Part shown: positions 53,401 through 60,700 of the stretch, piece after piece
How positions within the stretch are numbered: position 1 is the stretch's first letter
Layout of the letters: each line of letters starts with the position of its first letter
Source: Callaeas wilsoni
Taxonomy: Eukaryota; Chordata; Aves; Passeriformes; Callaeidae
NCBI GenBank assembly: GCA_013398955.1
Contig: VWPU01009687.1
Location: 35,094-99,093, forward strand
Length of the DNA: 64,000 nucleotides
Direction of reading: 5' to 3'
Notes under the pieces: generated by a model
Database searches by the model: none
What the model was told of the DNA's origin: nothing
The model's input: only the letters and a program-made list of their open reading frames with translations
Program-made: the position numbers and the translations under genes

Positions 53401-54358
53401 TGTTAAAACACAGCTGTGGTTAATACAAATTGCCAGGTAATTCTGTAGGAAGACTGTGCTTTAAAACAAACTGATAATGATGCATAGGAGAATGTGAACT
53501 GCTGTGTACTTAAAGGCTTTCCTTTTTTGTGGTGGTTCCTGAAGAAACTAAATGAACATGCTGCAGCACTGTTTGAATCAGGAGATGATCAGGAAGTAAA
53601 TAATGGCCTGATCATTATGAACGAGCTTATTGTCCCGTGTTTGCCGTTACTGCTGGTGGATGAAATGGAAGAGAAAGATATTGTTGCTGTGGAAGATATG
53701 AGAAACCGTTGGTGTTCCTATCTTGGACAAGAAATGGAACGTAAGTAATTTATAATTAAGGTAAAAGGCCCTCCTGCACCTTTTTTATAAGTATGATGTT
53801 TTAAATGTCTGGAATTAAACTTGTATCTTTTGTGCCTTGCTAATGTTTTTTTGAGCTACCCTAACTTTTGAATAATCCTGTACACATTTAAATAAAAAGT
53901 TTTTCCATATGTTGCACTGGGGTATCAGGCTGTAAAGGAAACATGCTTTTTGAATGGAAAAACATTTGTGTTGTTAGACCATCTGAAGGGGAATTTATAT
54001 CAACATCTTACTAGGAATTGGTATGTCCTAGTTATTGCTGGTAGGTCTAAAGAATCTGAAGTATTCCAAGTGAAACTCCTCCTCTTCCACCCACTAATAA
54101 GAAAAAAGTCAACATTGGGCAGAAAAAGGACAATTCTACATGCAGACATAAATGCTTATGTTTGTTTGTCTGGTTTGATTTGCAGCCAACTTGCAAGAAA
54201 AACTGACAGATTTCCTGCCAAAACTGCTAGATTGTTCTACAGAGATTAAAGGTTTCAATGACCCGCCAAAGTTACCCTCCTACTCCACACATGAACTGTG
54301 TGAAAGATACGCCCGAATCATGTTGTCACTCAGTCGAACTCCAGCCGATGGAAGATAA
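2332..54358 (+). CDS. USP25: USP25 deubiquitinase, 3' part of the gene (22 exons; N-terminus outside window)
   Basis: Cysteine protease of the USP (C19) family that removes ubiquitin from substrates. Known USP25 acts in the cytosol and at the ER, in innate immune (TRAF), ERAD and tankyrase/Wnt pathways. Joined exons: 2332-2494, 15660-15746, 20393-20530, 21384-21460, 22181-22254, 23712-23860, 26148-26275, 27038-27133, 27441-27602, 30035-30243, 30462-30532, 34013-34241, 35475-35672, 37121-37260, 40006-40119, 41925-42020, 45319-45497, 46262-46340, 48143-48222, 52731-52854, 53545-53740, 54186-54358. They give 986 residues in one frame ending in TAA. Residues below are local, residue 1 being the first complete codon. 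Visible USP boxes are GNTCWF (Cys 47), QQ/QDVSEF at the exon 3-4 border, [24 protein letters not shown] (His 470), KYND (Asn 487/Asp 488) and [13 protein letters not shown]. The paralogue USP28 fits less well across the catalytic core. With human Cys178 as reference, about 131 N-terminal residues are missing upstream. Confidence 0.97.
3644..4042 (-). other. Unidentified open reading frame, probable retroelement remnant
   Basis: An open frame on the minus strand runs from just after a TAA near 4042 to a stop just below 3644, about 130 codons without interruption. It has no ATG at its head; the first usable start codon is GTG at 3967, so it looks like part of a longer ancient frame. The predicted protein is basic and hydrophilic, with the segments [13 protein letters not shown] and [21 protein letters not shown] do not recognise the family. 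It lies head-to-head with the + strand CR1 beginning about 4.2 kb, so it is not part of that element's ORF2. A fragment of an endogenous retroelement is the most likely origin, but this is inference. Confidence 0.4.
4200..5490 (+). mobile_element. CR1 LINE fragment, ORF2 endonuclease region joined to the 3' tail
   Basis: The sequence follows the order of a CR1 element: a GTCTGCTACAGAC block (about 4279), the endonuclease-domain stretch around 4370-4460 and 4555-4660, then the region leading into the reverse transcriptase at about 4830-5240. It then jumps to the CR1 3' end (ATATAAGGAAGCATTTTTT, GTTGCCCAGAGAGGCTGTG, about 5350-5490). Most of the reverse transcriptase is missing between about 5280 and 5340. 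Many stops and frameshifts are present, so it is an old, dead copy. The start is approximate. Confidence 0.8.
10752..11110 (-). mobile_element. CR1 LINE 3' tail, antisense to USP25
   Basis: Begins with the reverse-complemented CR1 tail (GAATGGCCTGGATTGGAGG). It continues through the conserved ACCTTCCACTAGACCAGGTTG and TAAAGAATTTCTTCCTAATGTC blocks to AGGCTGAACAACCCCAATTCTG near 11.1 kb. It is 5' truncated, as is usual for CR1. No coding potential. Confidence 0.88.
15660..15746 (+). CDS. USP25: USP25 window exon 2
   Basis: Residues 55-83, phase 0 at both ends. It begins [13 protein letters not shown] and ends DLPRNQK, continuing the helix after the catalytic Cys. The acceptor is preceded by a long T-rich tract (TTTTTTTTCTTTTCAG); the donor is GTAAAA. 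Confidence 0.96.
15747..20392 (+). other. USP25: USP25 intron 2 of the window (4.6 kb)
   Basis: AT-rich. It holds one antisense CR1 tail (about 16387-16620, listed separately) and otherwise nothing recognised. Confidence 0.75.
16387..16620 (-). mobile_element. CR1 LINE 3' tail, antisense
   Basis: Starts GAATCATAGAATAGTTTAGG, the reverse complement of the CR1 3' end with its octamer-type terminus. It runs through CACCTTCCGCTAGGTCAGG, CTCCATCCAAGCTGGCC and CATCCTTACAGTAAA. 5' truncated. Confidence 0.87.
20393..20530 (+). CDS. USP25: USP25 window exon 3: USP core
   Basis: Residues 84-129, phase 0 at both ends (138 bases). It carries [20 protein letters not shown] and ends SNDSQQ, the first half of the USP QQ(Q)D box completed by the next exon. 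Acceptor ACATACAG, donor GTAAAT. The 853-base intron after it holds nothing recognised. Confidence 0.97.
21384..21460 (+). CDS. USP25: USP25 window exon 4: QDVSEF box
   Basis: Residues 130-154 plus two bases of Arg 155. It opens [18 protein letters not shown], the conserved USP box 2, and ends in an acidic run KAEEE. Acceptor TTTTAACAG, donor GTAGGA. The 720-base intron after it holds nothing recognised. Confidence 0.97.
22181..22254 (+). CDS. USP25: USP25 window exon 5
   Basis: Completes Arg 155, encodes residues 156-179, and supplies the first base of Gly 180. It reads [15 protein letters not shown] then LAVGVLEG, a strand region of the USP fold. Acceptor GGTTTTCTAG, donor GTATGC. The 1457-base intron after it shows no recognised element. 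Confidence 0.97.
23712..23860 (+). CDS. USP25: USP25 window exon 6
   Basis: Completes Gly 180 and encodes residues 181-229, including [19 protein letters not shown] and [18 protein letters not shown], part of the fingers region in USP folds. Acceptor GTGAAG, donor GTGAGT. The 2287-base intron after it is AT-rich with nothing recognised. Confidence 0.97.
26148..26275 (+). CDS. USP25: USP25 window exon 7: [11 protein letters not shown] box
   Basis: Residues 230-271 plus two bases of Arg 272. It contains [19 protein letters not shown], a hallmark USP strand, then [13 protein letters not shown]. Acceptor TTCTTCCAG, donor GTATGG. The 762-base intron after it holds nothing recognised. Confidence 0.97.
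27038..27133 (+). CDS. USP25: USP25 window exon 8: start of coiled-coil insertion
   Basis: Completes Arg 272 and encodes residues 273-303 with two bases of Arg 304. The sequence is strongly charged with a heptad look ([20 protein letters not shown]), matching the coiled-coil insertion that lets USP25 and USP28 oligomerise. It is 96 bases and starts and ends in the same phase. The donor is the unusual GTACTA. Confidence 0.96.
27134..27440 (+). other. USP25: USP25 intron with displaced poly(T) tract
   Basis: Short 307-base intron. A T19 run (27380-27398) with a smaller T run before it lies 42-60 bases upstream of the acceptor AG at 27439-27440. The last 40 bases before the exon are not especially pyrimidine-rich. 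Confidence 0.8.
27441..27602 (+). CDS. USP25: USP25 window exon 9: linker of the catalytic insertion
   Basis: Completes Arg 304 and encodes residues 305-357 with two bases of Ser 358. The first half ([20 protein letters not shown]) is well conserved. The second half is a Ser/Pro/Ala-rich linker ([16 protein letters not shown]) that is GC-rich at the DNA level, unlike the other exons. It is 162 bases and symmetric in phase. Open frames on the opposite strand here are shadows of this GC-rich stretch. Donor GTAAGG. Confidence 0.95.
27603..30034 (+). other. USP25: USP25 intron with CR1 copy
   Basis: Continues GC-rich for about 60 bases, then becomes AT-rich. A CR1 copy occupies about 28160-28870 (listed separately). 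A G7 run lies at 27718-27724. Nothing else recognised. Confidence 0.75.
28160..28870 (+). mobile_element. CR1 LINE 3' fragment (sense)
   Basis: Starts at the CTCAGTCAGTTTGCAGAT block, skips to GAAAAGGACCTGGGGGTGCT, and continues through CTGGAGCATGTCCAGAGAAG, GGGCTCAGCCTGGAGAAAAG and GGAACAGGCTGCCCAGGGA to a degenerate ATTCTATGATA end. Internal small deletions and stops show an old, inactive copy. Confidence 0.9.
30035..30243 (+). CDS. USP25: USP25 window exon 10: autoinhibitory loop region
   Basis: Completes Ser 358, encodes residues 359-427, and gives the first base of Asp 428. A variable Ser/Pro linker leads into [20 protein letters not shown], the segment that structural work on human USP25 identifies as the autoinhibitory loop of the tetramer. 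Then comes the helix [19 protein letters not shown]. Phe 385 sits 85 residues before the catalytic His, the same spacing as human Phe522 to His607. The linker upstream seems about 6 residues shorter than human. Donor GTAATG. A 218-base intron follows. Confidence 0.97.
30462..30532 (+). CDS. USP25: USP25 window exon 11
   Basis: Completes Asp 428 and encodes residues 429-451 ([19 protein letters not shown], then TMVQ), the helix returning from the insertion to the catalytic core. Acceptor CTGTCTTTCAG, donor GTAAGT. Confidence 0.96.
30533..34012 (+). other. USP25: USP25 intron (3.5 kb)
   Basis: AT-rich. A small TTAA-type simple repeat lies at about 31496-31530. No transposon, RNA gene or extra exon recognised. 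Confidence 0.7.
34013..34241 (+). CDS. USP25: USP25 window exon 12: catalytic histidine box
   Basis: Residues 452-527 plus one base of Glu 528. It carries [16 protein letters not shown] with the catalytic His 470 (codon 34067-34069, human His607), KYND with the Asn/Asp pair 487-488, and the closing USP box [17 protein letters not shown]. The acceptor follows a T-rich tract (GTTTTTTTAAG); donor GTAATG. The 1233-base intron after it holds nothing recognised. Confidence 0.98.
35475..35672 (+). CDS. USP25: USP25 window exon 13: helical region and Pro/Ala linker
   Basis: Completes Glu 528, encodes residues 529-593, and gives the first base of Val 594. A charged helix ([20 protein letters not shown]) is followed by [10 protein letters not shown], where I recall a polar Ser/Thr/Glu-rich stretch in human USP25. 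198 bases, symmetric phase. Donor GTTAGC is non-consensus but joins correctly in frame. The 1448-base intron after it shows nothing recognised. Confidence 0.95.
37121..37260 (+). CDS. USP25: USP25 window exon 14
   Basis: Completes Val 594 and encodes residues 595-640 ([20 protein letters not shown], later [13 protein letters not shown]). It ends in phase 0, so it can join either the muscle-type exons or directly exon 17. Acceptor TGTCACTAAG, donor GTGAGG. Confidence 0.96.
37261..40005 (+). other. USP25: USP25 intron upstream of the muscle-type exons (2.7 kb)
   Basis: AT-rich, with a short CR1 3' end at about 39500-39612 (listed separately), roughly 400 bases before exon 15. No other gene or repeat recognised. 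Confidence 0.75.
39500..39612 (+). mobile_element. CR1 LINE 3' end fragment (sense)
   Basis: Reads CCTCTTCAAGGCCAGACTGG, GGGCCCTGAGCAATCTGATC, then the tail GAGGTCCCTTCCTGAACTAT and a degenerate TTATTTTATGATA terminus. Only about 110 bases survive. Confidence 0.82.
40006..40119 (+). CDS. USP25: USP25 window exon 15: muscle-type exon a (USP25m insert)
   Basis: Residues 641-678, 114 bases, phase 0 at both ends, so it can be skipped without a frameshift. It encodes [20 protein letters not shown] then GGYDDE, matching the first part of the extra segment of the human muscle isoform USP25m. Strong acceptor GGTTTTCTTCTGCAG; weak donor GTACCT. USP25m binds sarcomeric proteins such as MyBPC1 in published work. 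Use in this species is inferred. Confidence 0.9.
40120..41924 (+). other. USP25: USP25 intron between the two muscle-type exons
   Basis: 1805 bases. A T19 run (41687-41705) with a TTTAAT 13 bases to its right reads, on the minus strand, like ATTAAA followed by a poly(A) tail, possibly the 3' end of a small retrocopy (see findings). Otherwise nothing recognised. Confidence 0.6.
41925..42020 (+). CDS. USP25: USP25 window exon 16: muscle-type exon b (USP25m insert)
   Basis: Residues 679-710, 96 bases, phase 0 at both ends. It encodes [20 protein letters not shown] then [11 protein letters not shown], the second half of the USP25m insert. The same block exists in paralogue USP28 as MLSPAMQG and so on, so the segment predates the USP25/USP28 split. 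Acceptor CCCTTGTGGCAG, weak donor GTACAA. Confidence 0.92.
42021..45318 (+). other. USP25: USP25 intron after the muscle-type exons (3.3 kb)
   Basis: Very AT-rich. It holds a CAAA-rich simple stretch at about 42805-42840 and two G7 runs separated by AA at 43644-43659 on the transcribed-sense strand. No transposon or RNA gene recognised. Confidence 0.7.
45319..45497 (+). CDS. USP25: USP25 window exon 17: C-terminal domain
   Basis: Residues 711-769 plus two bases of Arg 770. It encodes [40 protein letters not shown] and [13 protein letters not shown], the helical C-terminal domain shared with USP28. Phase 0 start allows joining from exon 14 or exon 16. Acceptor ATTACGTAG, donor GTAATA. The 764-base intron after it shows nothing recognised. 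Confidence 0.97.
46262..46340 (+). CDS. USP25: USP25 window exon 18
   Basis: Completes Arg 770 and encodes residues 771-796 ([26 protein letters not shown]). Acceptor CTTTTTGTAAG, donor GTCAGT. The following 1802-base intron is AT-rich with nothing recognised. Confidence 0.96.
48143..48222 (+). CDS. USP25: USP25 window exon 19
   Basis: Residues 797-822 plus two bases of Ser 823 ([26 protein letters not shown]), a helix of the C-terminal domain. Acceptor TACATGCAG, donor GTAAGT. Confidence 0.96.
48223..52730 (+). other. USP25: USP25 intron (4.5 kb) with CR1
   Basis: AT-rich apart from a CR1 copy at about 50660-51236 (listed separately). The flank before it, about 50.2-50.45 kb, is unassigned. 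Nothing else recognised. Confidence 0.72.
50660..51236 (+). mobile_element. CR1 LINE 3' fragment with intact terminus (sense)
   Basis: Among the best preserved CR1 copies here. It runs from GTGTCCTGGGCTGCATCC through AGACCCCACCTGCAGGGCTG, GAGGAAGAAATTCTTTACAG, TGATCTTCAAGGTTCCTTTC to CTATGATTCTATGGA, the typical CR1 3' end. It is about 575 bases, 5' truncated, and has no intact ORF. The good terminus suggests a younger insertion than the others. Confidence 0.93.
52731..52854 (+). CDS. USP25: USP25 window exon 20
   Basis: Completes Ser 823 and encodes residues 824-864 ([39 protein letters not shown]). Acceptor TTCACTTCAG, donor GTAAGT. The 690-base intron after it holds nothing recognised beyond an A-rich run near 53220. 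Confidence 0.97.
53545..53740 (+). CDS. USP25: USP25 window exon 21
   Basis: Residues 865-929 plus one base of Pro 930. It encodes [37 protein letters not shown] and [20 protein letters not shown]. Acceptor GTTCCTGAAG, chosen because it continues the family sequence ECLL-KLNE; an AG within the exon would lose conserved residues. Donor GTAAGT. A 445-base intron follows with nothing recognised. Confidence 0.97.
54186..54358 (+). CDS. USP25: USP25 window exon 22: last coding exon with stop
   Basis: Completes Pro 930 and encodes residues 931-986 then TAA at 54356-54358. It contains [40 protein letters not shown] and the C-terminus [10 protein letters not shown], which matches known USP25 ends. 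Acceptor TTGATTTGCAG. Confidence 0.98.
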
Positions 54359-54785
54359 AGTCTGCAGACCTTCCTAAGCACATTGTATAAACTTTTTTAG
54401 TTCTTAAACCTTGCCTTCCTGTCACAGGGTTTGCTTGTTGCTGCTATAGTTTCTAACTTTTTTATTTTAATAACTGCAAAAGAGAAATGACTGTACAAAC
54501 TTTAGCCAGACTGCAAACGATTAAAGCTGAGAATCGCATGGCGCTCAGTCGTTTCAACCAGAATTGATGCAACATGCAAGTCTGATCATTATGGCAAAAC
54601 TGCTTTTTTGCCATTTATCTGTTACAGTATTACTTTGCTTTTATCTTAAGGTCCTTTACTTTATCAACAGCTGTCTGGATCATTTTGTGACTGCAACTAC
54701 TTTAAGTGTCCAGTGCTGTGTAAATACATGGTACTTGGTAGCTTGTAAATGAAAAGAAAGAATAAAGTTTTATTTATGGCTACTT
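54359..54785 (+). other. USP25: USP25 3' UTR (proximal form)
   Basis: Follows the TAA stop and runs to a likely cleavage point about 15-20 bases after AATAAA at 54761-54766. Longer forms are possible because further AATAAA hexamers occur downstream. Confidence 0.75.
54761..54766 (+). terminator. USP25: Poly(A) signal AATAAA for USP25
   Basis: Canonical hexamer about 400 bases after the stop, followed by a T-rich stretch and a GU-rich downstream element TGTGTTTG at 54787-54794. Other AATAAA copies at 55213, 55297 and 55660 could serve longer transcripts. Confidence 0.8.
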
Positions 54786-57700
54786 CTGTGTTTGCAAGCA
54801 GATACCTTGTATATTATTGTAAAATACGGGTATTTTTAGAAGAGATATGGTATATTGATGGGTTACTCAATTTTATAGACAAGGTTCTTCAGGATTTATG
54901 GCCAGTTTCCTTTCAGGTAGTCAGAGATTACTGTATGTGAATATATTGAAAAACTGTCACAGTATTATACACAATGGCGTTTTGTATATTCTTCACTGGT
55001 CTGTATGATACTGCACCTGAGCACTTTAGTGTGCGTGTGAATGGCCATGCCAAGTCTTTTCTAATAGTAGGGACTGGCTTCTGAAGCAAACAATAATGGC
55101 ACCTTCCTTGTACTCTTAGAAAAAAATTGAAGTAAAACAATTAAAAGTATTTTCAGTATAAATGTATTACACCCTCTAAGCAAAACTTCTAAAAAATGAT
55201 TTAAGTAGAGAAAATAAAGGTTTTAAAAAATGGAATTTATGAAGCTTAAGGATTAATCCATTTTTAATTGGTATTTTAGTCATGTAAGTGACCAGAAATA
55301 AAATCTTAACTTTATTTCTTTACTTGAAATGGGTTGCTATTGTTGCAACAAAATATCTCAGAAATCTTTTATCTGTTCTAATTAAATTTCTGTTGAAAGT
55401 AAAAGAACATATCTATTTGGCTTGTTTTGTAGAACTGAAATACTGTCTGGTTTTAATGAAGAAACTTAATTATTTTGTGGAAAAAGAGATTTAATGCGTC
55501 CTTAGGTAATCCTGTTACCTGACACTATTTTGATTCCTTCTCTTTTTAGAAACCGTTTTGTGTTAGATCAGTAAAATATGTGAATATTTATTTGTATGTT
55601 TTTATTGGAGCGACACAACTTTTCCTTACAGTCTTTCAAGTGGTGTTTGAATATCTATTAATAAAAGGCTACAGAGGGAAGGGAAGGCGTGATGAAGTTC
55701 AGACCACCTAGAAATGCAGTGGGCAGAAATGTGGGCAGCTCATGCAAGAAGCAGCAGAGTTCAGTCTTCGCACATATCAGTCTGAGAATTAGTTCACTCT
55801 GGAGAGACGCTGGACACAATGTACAGGGAATAGAATGAGGCCTTCACTTCAAAATCTGTTCAGGGCTGTTCTCCACTCCTCTCTTCAGTATTGCAGTGCT
55901 TCATGCCTTTTCAAAATACCCCTTTATTTTATCAAATTCTTTTTTTTTAAAAAAAGAGTATTGACCTTTTACAAGTGAAATACTGCACAGGAGCATTATT
56001 TTAGTCTGAGACTGTTGATGTGTGAAATATGCCTCTTAAGGAAAAAAGGTATGCTTACTATGAAATGGGAGAAGGTACATTTTAAAAGCTTTCACATTTT
56101 GCACCTGTTCCACTTTGATTTGAAACTCAAGAATATGCCTGCTTAGCACTGTGTTTTTAAACAAGGTTTTGAACAGATCACTTTTTTCAGTGGGTCTTTT
56201 TTTCCACTTTTTCAATAATAGTAAAAAGAATTAGATGTGAAAGAGCAACTTCATTTTGTTATGGCTAACAGGTTTTGAATCTGAGTATTTCTGGAAGCTT
56301 TTAAGGAAAGGTTCCCTCTTACCCTGAAGGAGCCCGTTACCCTCATCTGTTTAATCTTTCATGACAAACACAGGGAAAGGCACTCTTTCTAAGGTAAAAA
56401 GAGAAATAAATTATTTCATTTGGGTAGACTACTGAAGATATTTAAATTAAAAGGAAGCAAGGAAGGATAAGATTTAGGTTTTGTTTCTTTTTTTTTGTTT
56501 GGAGTTTCTGAAAGTATGAAAATAATCCATTGAAGTTCATAGCACTGAAGATAAATATTCCTTTGCAAAGAAAAATTTTTGAGTTGAATTGAGAAGGTTA
56601 TAGAGCAGAAGTAAATACATACATATTCTGCTATTTTAATATATTTTAAATATCTGATTTTAAACCTTCAGTGAAATCATTAATGATTACATTAATTTTG
56701 TCTTAAAAGCCTTGCTTTTCTCTCTGCAGTAAGGCAGTTAATAGCTTGGATTCGCAACGCCCAGCACAAAACCTCTACAAGTAACTTAAGGTAGTAAAGC
56801 GTACAGTCCATTTGGCTACCTGATAATCTGTGACTGAATTATGTAAGGAGATATGGTCTCTTCAGTATGAGGAATTATGAAGGTTTTTATCAGTTTTTTT
56901 TTTCAGTTAATAGAACACAAAAACATTAAGGAAATTGAACCAGATTTGATTTACAAAATCACCTGTATCATCAAGTGAAAGGTCGGGGGTTTTCCAGATG
57001 TTGCTTCATAGTGAGAAAGACCCTGAAGTTATCCTTTTTCAGTTAATTGCCTTTTTTTCAATCTCTCCCTAACGCGTCTTCATTTTAGCTGTCCGGTCCT
57101 ACTGCTGTACTTGAAGTGATGTTGTGGTAGTATCAAGAATCCTGTTGTTTCTAGTTCAAGCTGCCTTAGCAGGTCTGTCAGTCTCAGCCAAGCAGAAGAC
57201 CACGAGCAGCAGCAGAATTGAGCTGAGCAAATGAAGAGGATGGATGGAGTCATGTTTTTCTTCTCAGATGTGATACTTGGAAGCACACCAGACACCAAGA
57301 CTTGGCCTTCGCTATTGAGTCAGCGTTGCTTTGTCTGTGCTTTACTGCAGGGAACAGGTTTGCTCCTGAAAACCTGAAGTATGAGCAGAGCCAAAAGCAC
57401 GTGCTTTGTGTTCAAGCATTAACATACCAAAATTTGATAATGTTTGTATTAAGTATCTTTCAGGTTCTTTTTAGGCTACTCCCATGAAGATTGCAGCTCC
57501 AGAAAGGAACTGGAAACCACTGGTAGCACACAGGAGACAGCTGGATACTGTCCAACAAACGTAAAGGTTCATAAGGGGAGACAATGGTTGCTGCCCGTAT
57601 TCTTCATTTTGTCACGTTTCCTTCTTTCAAGTTCCAGTGAGTCCAGATGTCTGTGGGAGGCCTTATATAAGCACAAGGTAAAGAATTTTGATGGAACAAC

Positions 57701-60700
57701 GCACCACTCTAGGTCTGCAATGAGTCACCTCATCTGTGCAGCATTTTTCAACATAAATGTGTGGGTTTTTTTAAAAAATACATTCTAGGTTTGAGTCTAG
57801 AAGAATGCAAGAAAAGTGAGTATCAGTCTTGGCAGTGAGAGGAAAGTGGTTGCATCTTTCCATTTTTCTTTTCTGGAGAGGACCTTAATACAGATATGAA
57901 AATGCTCTTATCTTTTACCAAAATGCAGTAGGTAGAATTCCAAAAGGGAGTGATTCAAGTGAAACAATTATTTTTCATGTGATTGAGATCCAGTTTTTCT
58001 TTATCTACCATGTTATTGAAGATCTTTTGAAGTCCTGGTCTCGGTGGATAAATTCTTAACTGGAAACACTTCTAACTCCTAAAGAGCATCTTTCTTTACA
58101 GGCAAGAATCAGCAGAACATTTCTGCTTGGTTCTGCACTTCTATTTCAGTTCGGATCCATATGGGAACAAAGCCCCCAAACTTTTGCAGACGTGTCTGTC
58201 GCTGCCATATGCACGTGTGCTCCAGGTTTATTGTCATGCCCTTAAAATCTTGGACTTGGCCATGGAATGTTCTCAATTACAAATTCCAGATCTTTGCTGT
58301 AAGGAGCAGGAAAGAACTTGTACTTCTCAAAAACTGTTTCTTGAGGTAGCACTTTGAAAGAACAGCTTGACTTGCTTTCTGGTGGTTGGGATCAACCCAA
58401 ATCCCCTTCTCACAGGCTGGGAAATGCATACTGGGAAAGGCTTATTTTCAGGATGATGGTCACAGGATGGATTCATCATCAGTGTTAGGATATGGTCATT
58501 CTTCATCACTCTCTTCATATCTAAACTTGAAGTACCTCTTAAATAAAGTTTGGGTTCCATGGTTCGTTCCTTCACTTTTTATTTCCCCCTCCCCTGTTGT
58601 TCCCCAGTGAAGTCACTTGAATATTCACTTTCCAGGCTTTGTTATTGGTTAAGTCTTTGAGTCGCCATCAGCTTGAACTAAACACTGTGCCTTCACCACC
58701 AGGATGCAGAACCGGCATTCCTCTGCTTCCATCTGATTACTGTGAGCTTCAGTATCTGTTTTGCTTTTCCTGGAAATACCTGTGCAGGATCTGTGGGTCA
58801 TACAACACCATCCATACACATACTGTGTGGCCGCTCAGCGTTTGAGAGCCTGAAAGAAGGGAGTTATGGATAGTTAGTAAAAGTTAGCTAAACTGCAGAG
58901 TTTTTCTGTACCATGTCTTGGCACGTCAAAAAAAAAAAAAAAAAAAGGAAAAAAAGGAAATAATTTATTGCCCTTAACTGAGCACTTTAGGAGTATGAGG
59001 GATGTCTTGTGCACTGTATCTCAGCACTGCCCTGGTTTAGGAAGGTTGTAGAGGCTGTTCCTCGTGTGTAATAGTCTTCAGTTTACCCTGATCTTTATAC
59101 TTTGTCTTGAATTATTAAAACTGCAGTCAAACATAACCCTCTGGCAAAAAGCAGCTTTTCCTGCTGTGCTGATTTCAGTTGGTAACTCTGCAGTCCTTAT
59201 CCATGTCTGTGTTCTGTGTCTGGGTGTTGCCTATCACTATTCTTTGTTACCTGTGTTAAAGTTCCCTGGACCCATTTGTACTTTGTGGATGCACAGGCAA
59301 TAGAGGAAGGGCAGTAATTCCTGTAGAAATTCTTCAAGAAACATAATTTGCATTTTGTCTGTGACCTTTAATCTGTAACAGTAAAACTTTCAGCTGAATG
59401 TGGACTAAGGGCTTGGGAAACCTGTGAGAGTTTGGGAAGGGGTTGCTTTTTTAAAATTATTGATAATACAGGATCATGAGATGGAGGAAATTGCTGTGTA
59501 AACATGGTAAACTTTTATCTGGATTAGAGAAAAAAAAAACCATTTGTTGAAATAAGTTTTAAGCAAAGAAGTTAGTGTTACATAATGCAATTTGAAGAAA
59601 ACCTCCTGTGTTCTTATGGAAGAGGTTGGAGTGTTTGGCTTTTGTAAGGAACCTTGATTGGTGAATACAAAAAACTTGTAACTTTTAATAGCTCAAGGTA
59701 ATACATTCTTTTAATCTGCTTATGAAACTGTTTTGTTGAGAAAGTAAAAAAAAAAAACCAACCAAACAAAAACCACAAAAAAAAGAAAAATAAACCGTCC
59801 CCACAAAATCAAGTAACCTCCCCATTCCTCTAGGAAGATGATATTGTTCTGAGAAGTCCAAGTTGAGTTTGGATGTTCAAAAAACTTATTTCTTCCCTCC
59901 CTTGCTCAGTCTGTTTGAACAAGTACATTATGTTTTTAAATGTATATAATTTCTCTTTGAATTTCTGAAGGAAAATTTGTCATCTCCAATACTTTTCAAT
60001 GTGAGATTAAGACCTGTCATTGTATTTGGCACTGGCACTTGTTCCACCCTCAGCTGATGGTGATTTTTAGTTATGTGGTTGTTGCAAGAGGTTTGATTTG
60101 TCACTTCAGCTTCCTTCTGCAGATGTAATCCTCAACATTCTTTGCATACCAAGGTTTATGCTGCTGTTTTAGGAATTTACTCCCCTTCTCCCTTATCTTG
60201 GTTCAGGTTTAAGGCTGTTATTTAAATGCTTTGCAGTGAGCAAGTGAAAGAGCACTGATTGTTTGCCAGTGTTCTACTCCACTGGAGACAGTGACATCCC
60301 TGTGCTACTTGGACTTCTTAAGATTTTATGGTGCTTTGTGCTCTGTGAATGTGTTTGAAATGGAAGGTGATGGAGTTAATTACCTGTTGGTTGCAGTTGA
60401 CAGAGAAGAGCCATAATGCTGTTTTCTATTTAATAACAAAGTTAAATGAAATAATTTCTCCCTTGACACAGTTCCCCACAAGATTAGGAAAGCCATGTAT
60501 CTTTTCTAAGAGAGGAGAAGTTTCTAGGTAAGGTCTGGTAAGTGTTCAAACTGGTCACAATCCCTGCGGGAGGACACTTGCATGGACAATGTGGTTGTTC
60601 TGGAGTAGGCACACAGCTAAACATACTGACTTAAAAGTATTTATGGTGGATTTTTATTTGCTCTGTAGTAATTTTATATGTTTTCTTTAGATAGGCTTGT

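Noticed and set aside
2332..54358. USP28 as the identity of the gene
   Set aside because: USP28 shares the domain plan, but the segments [35 protein letters not shown] and the C-terminus [10 protein letters not shown] are USP25-type.
58928..58946. A19 run as the tail of a processed pseudogene
   Set aside because: No AATAAA or ATTAAA lies within the usual distance upstream and no parent sequence is recognised.
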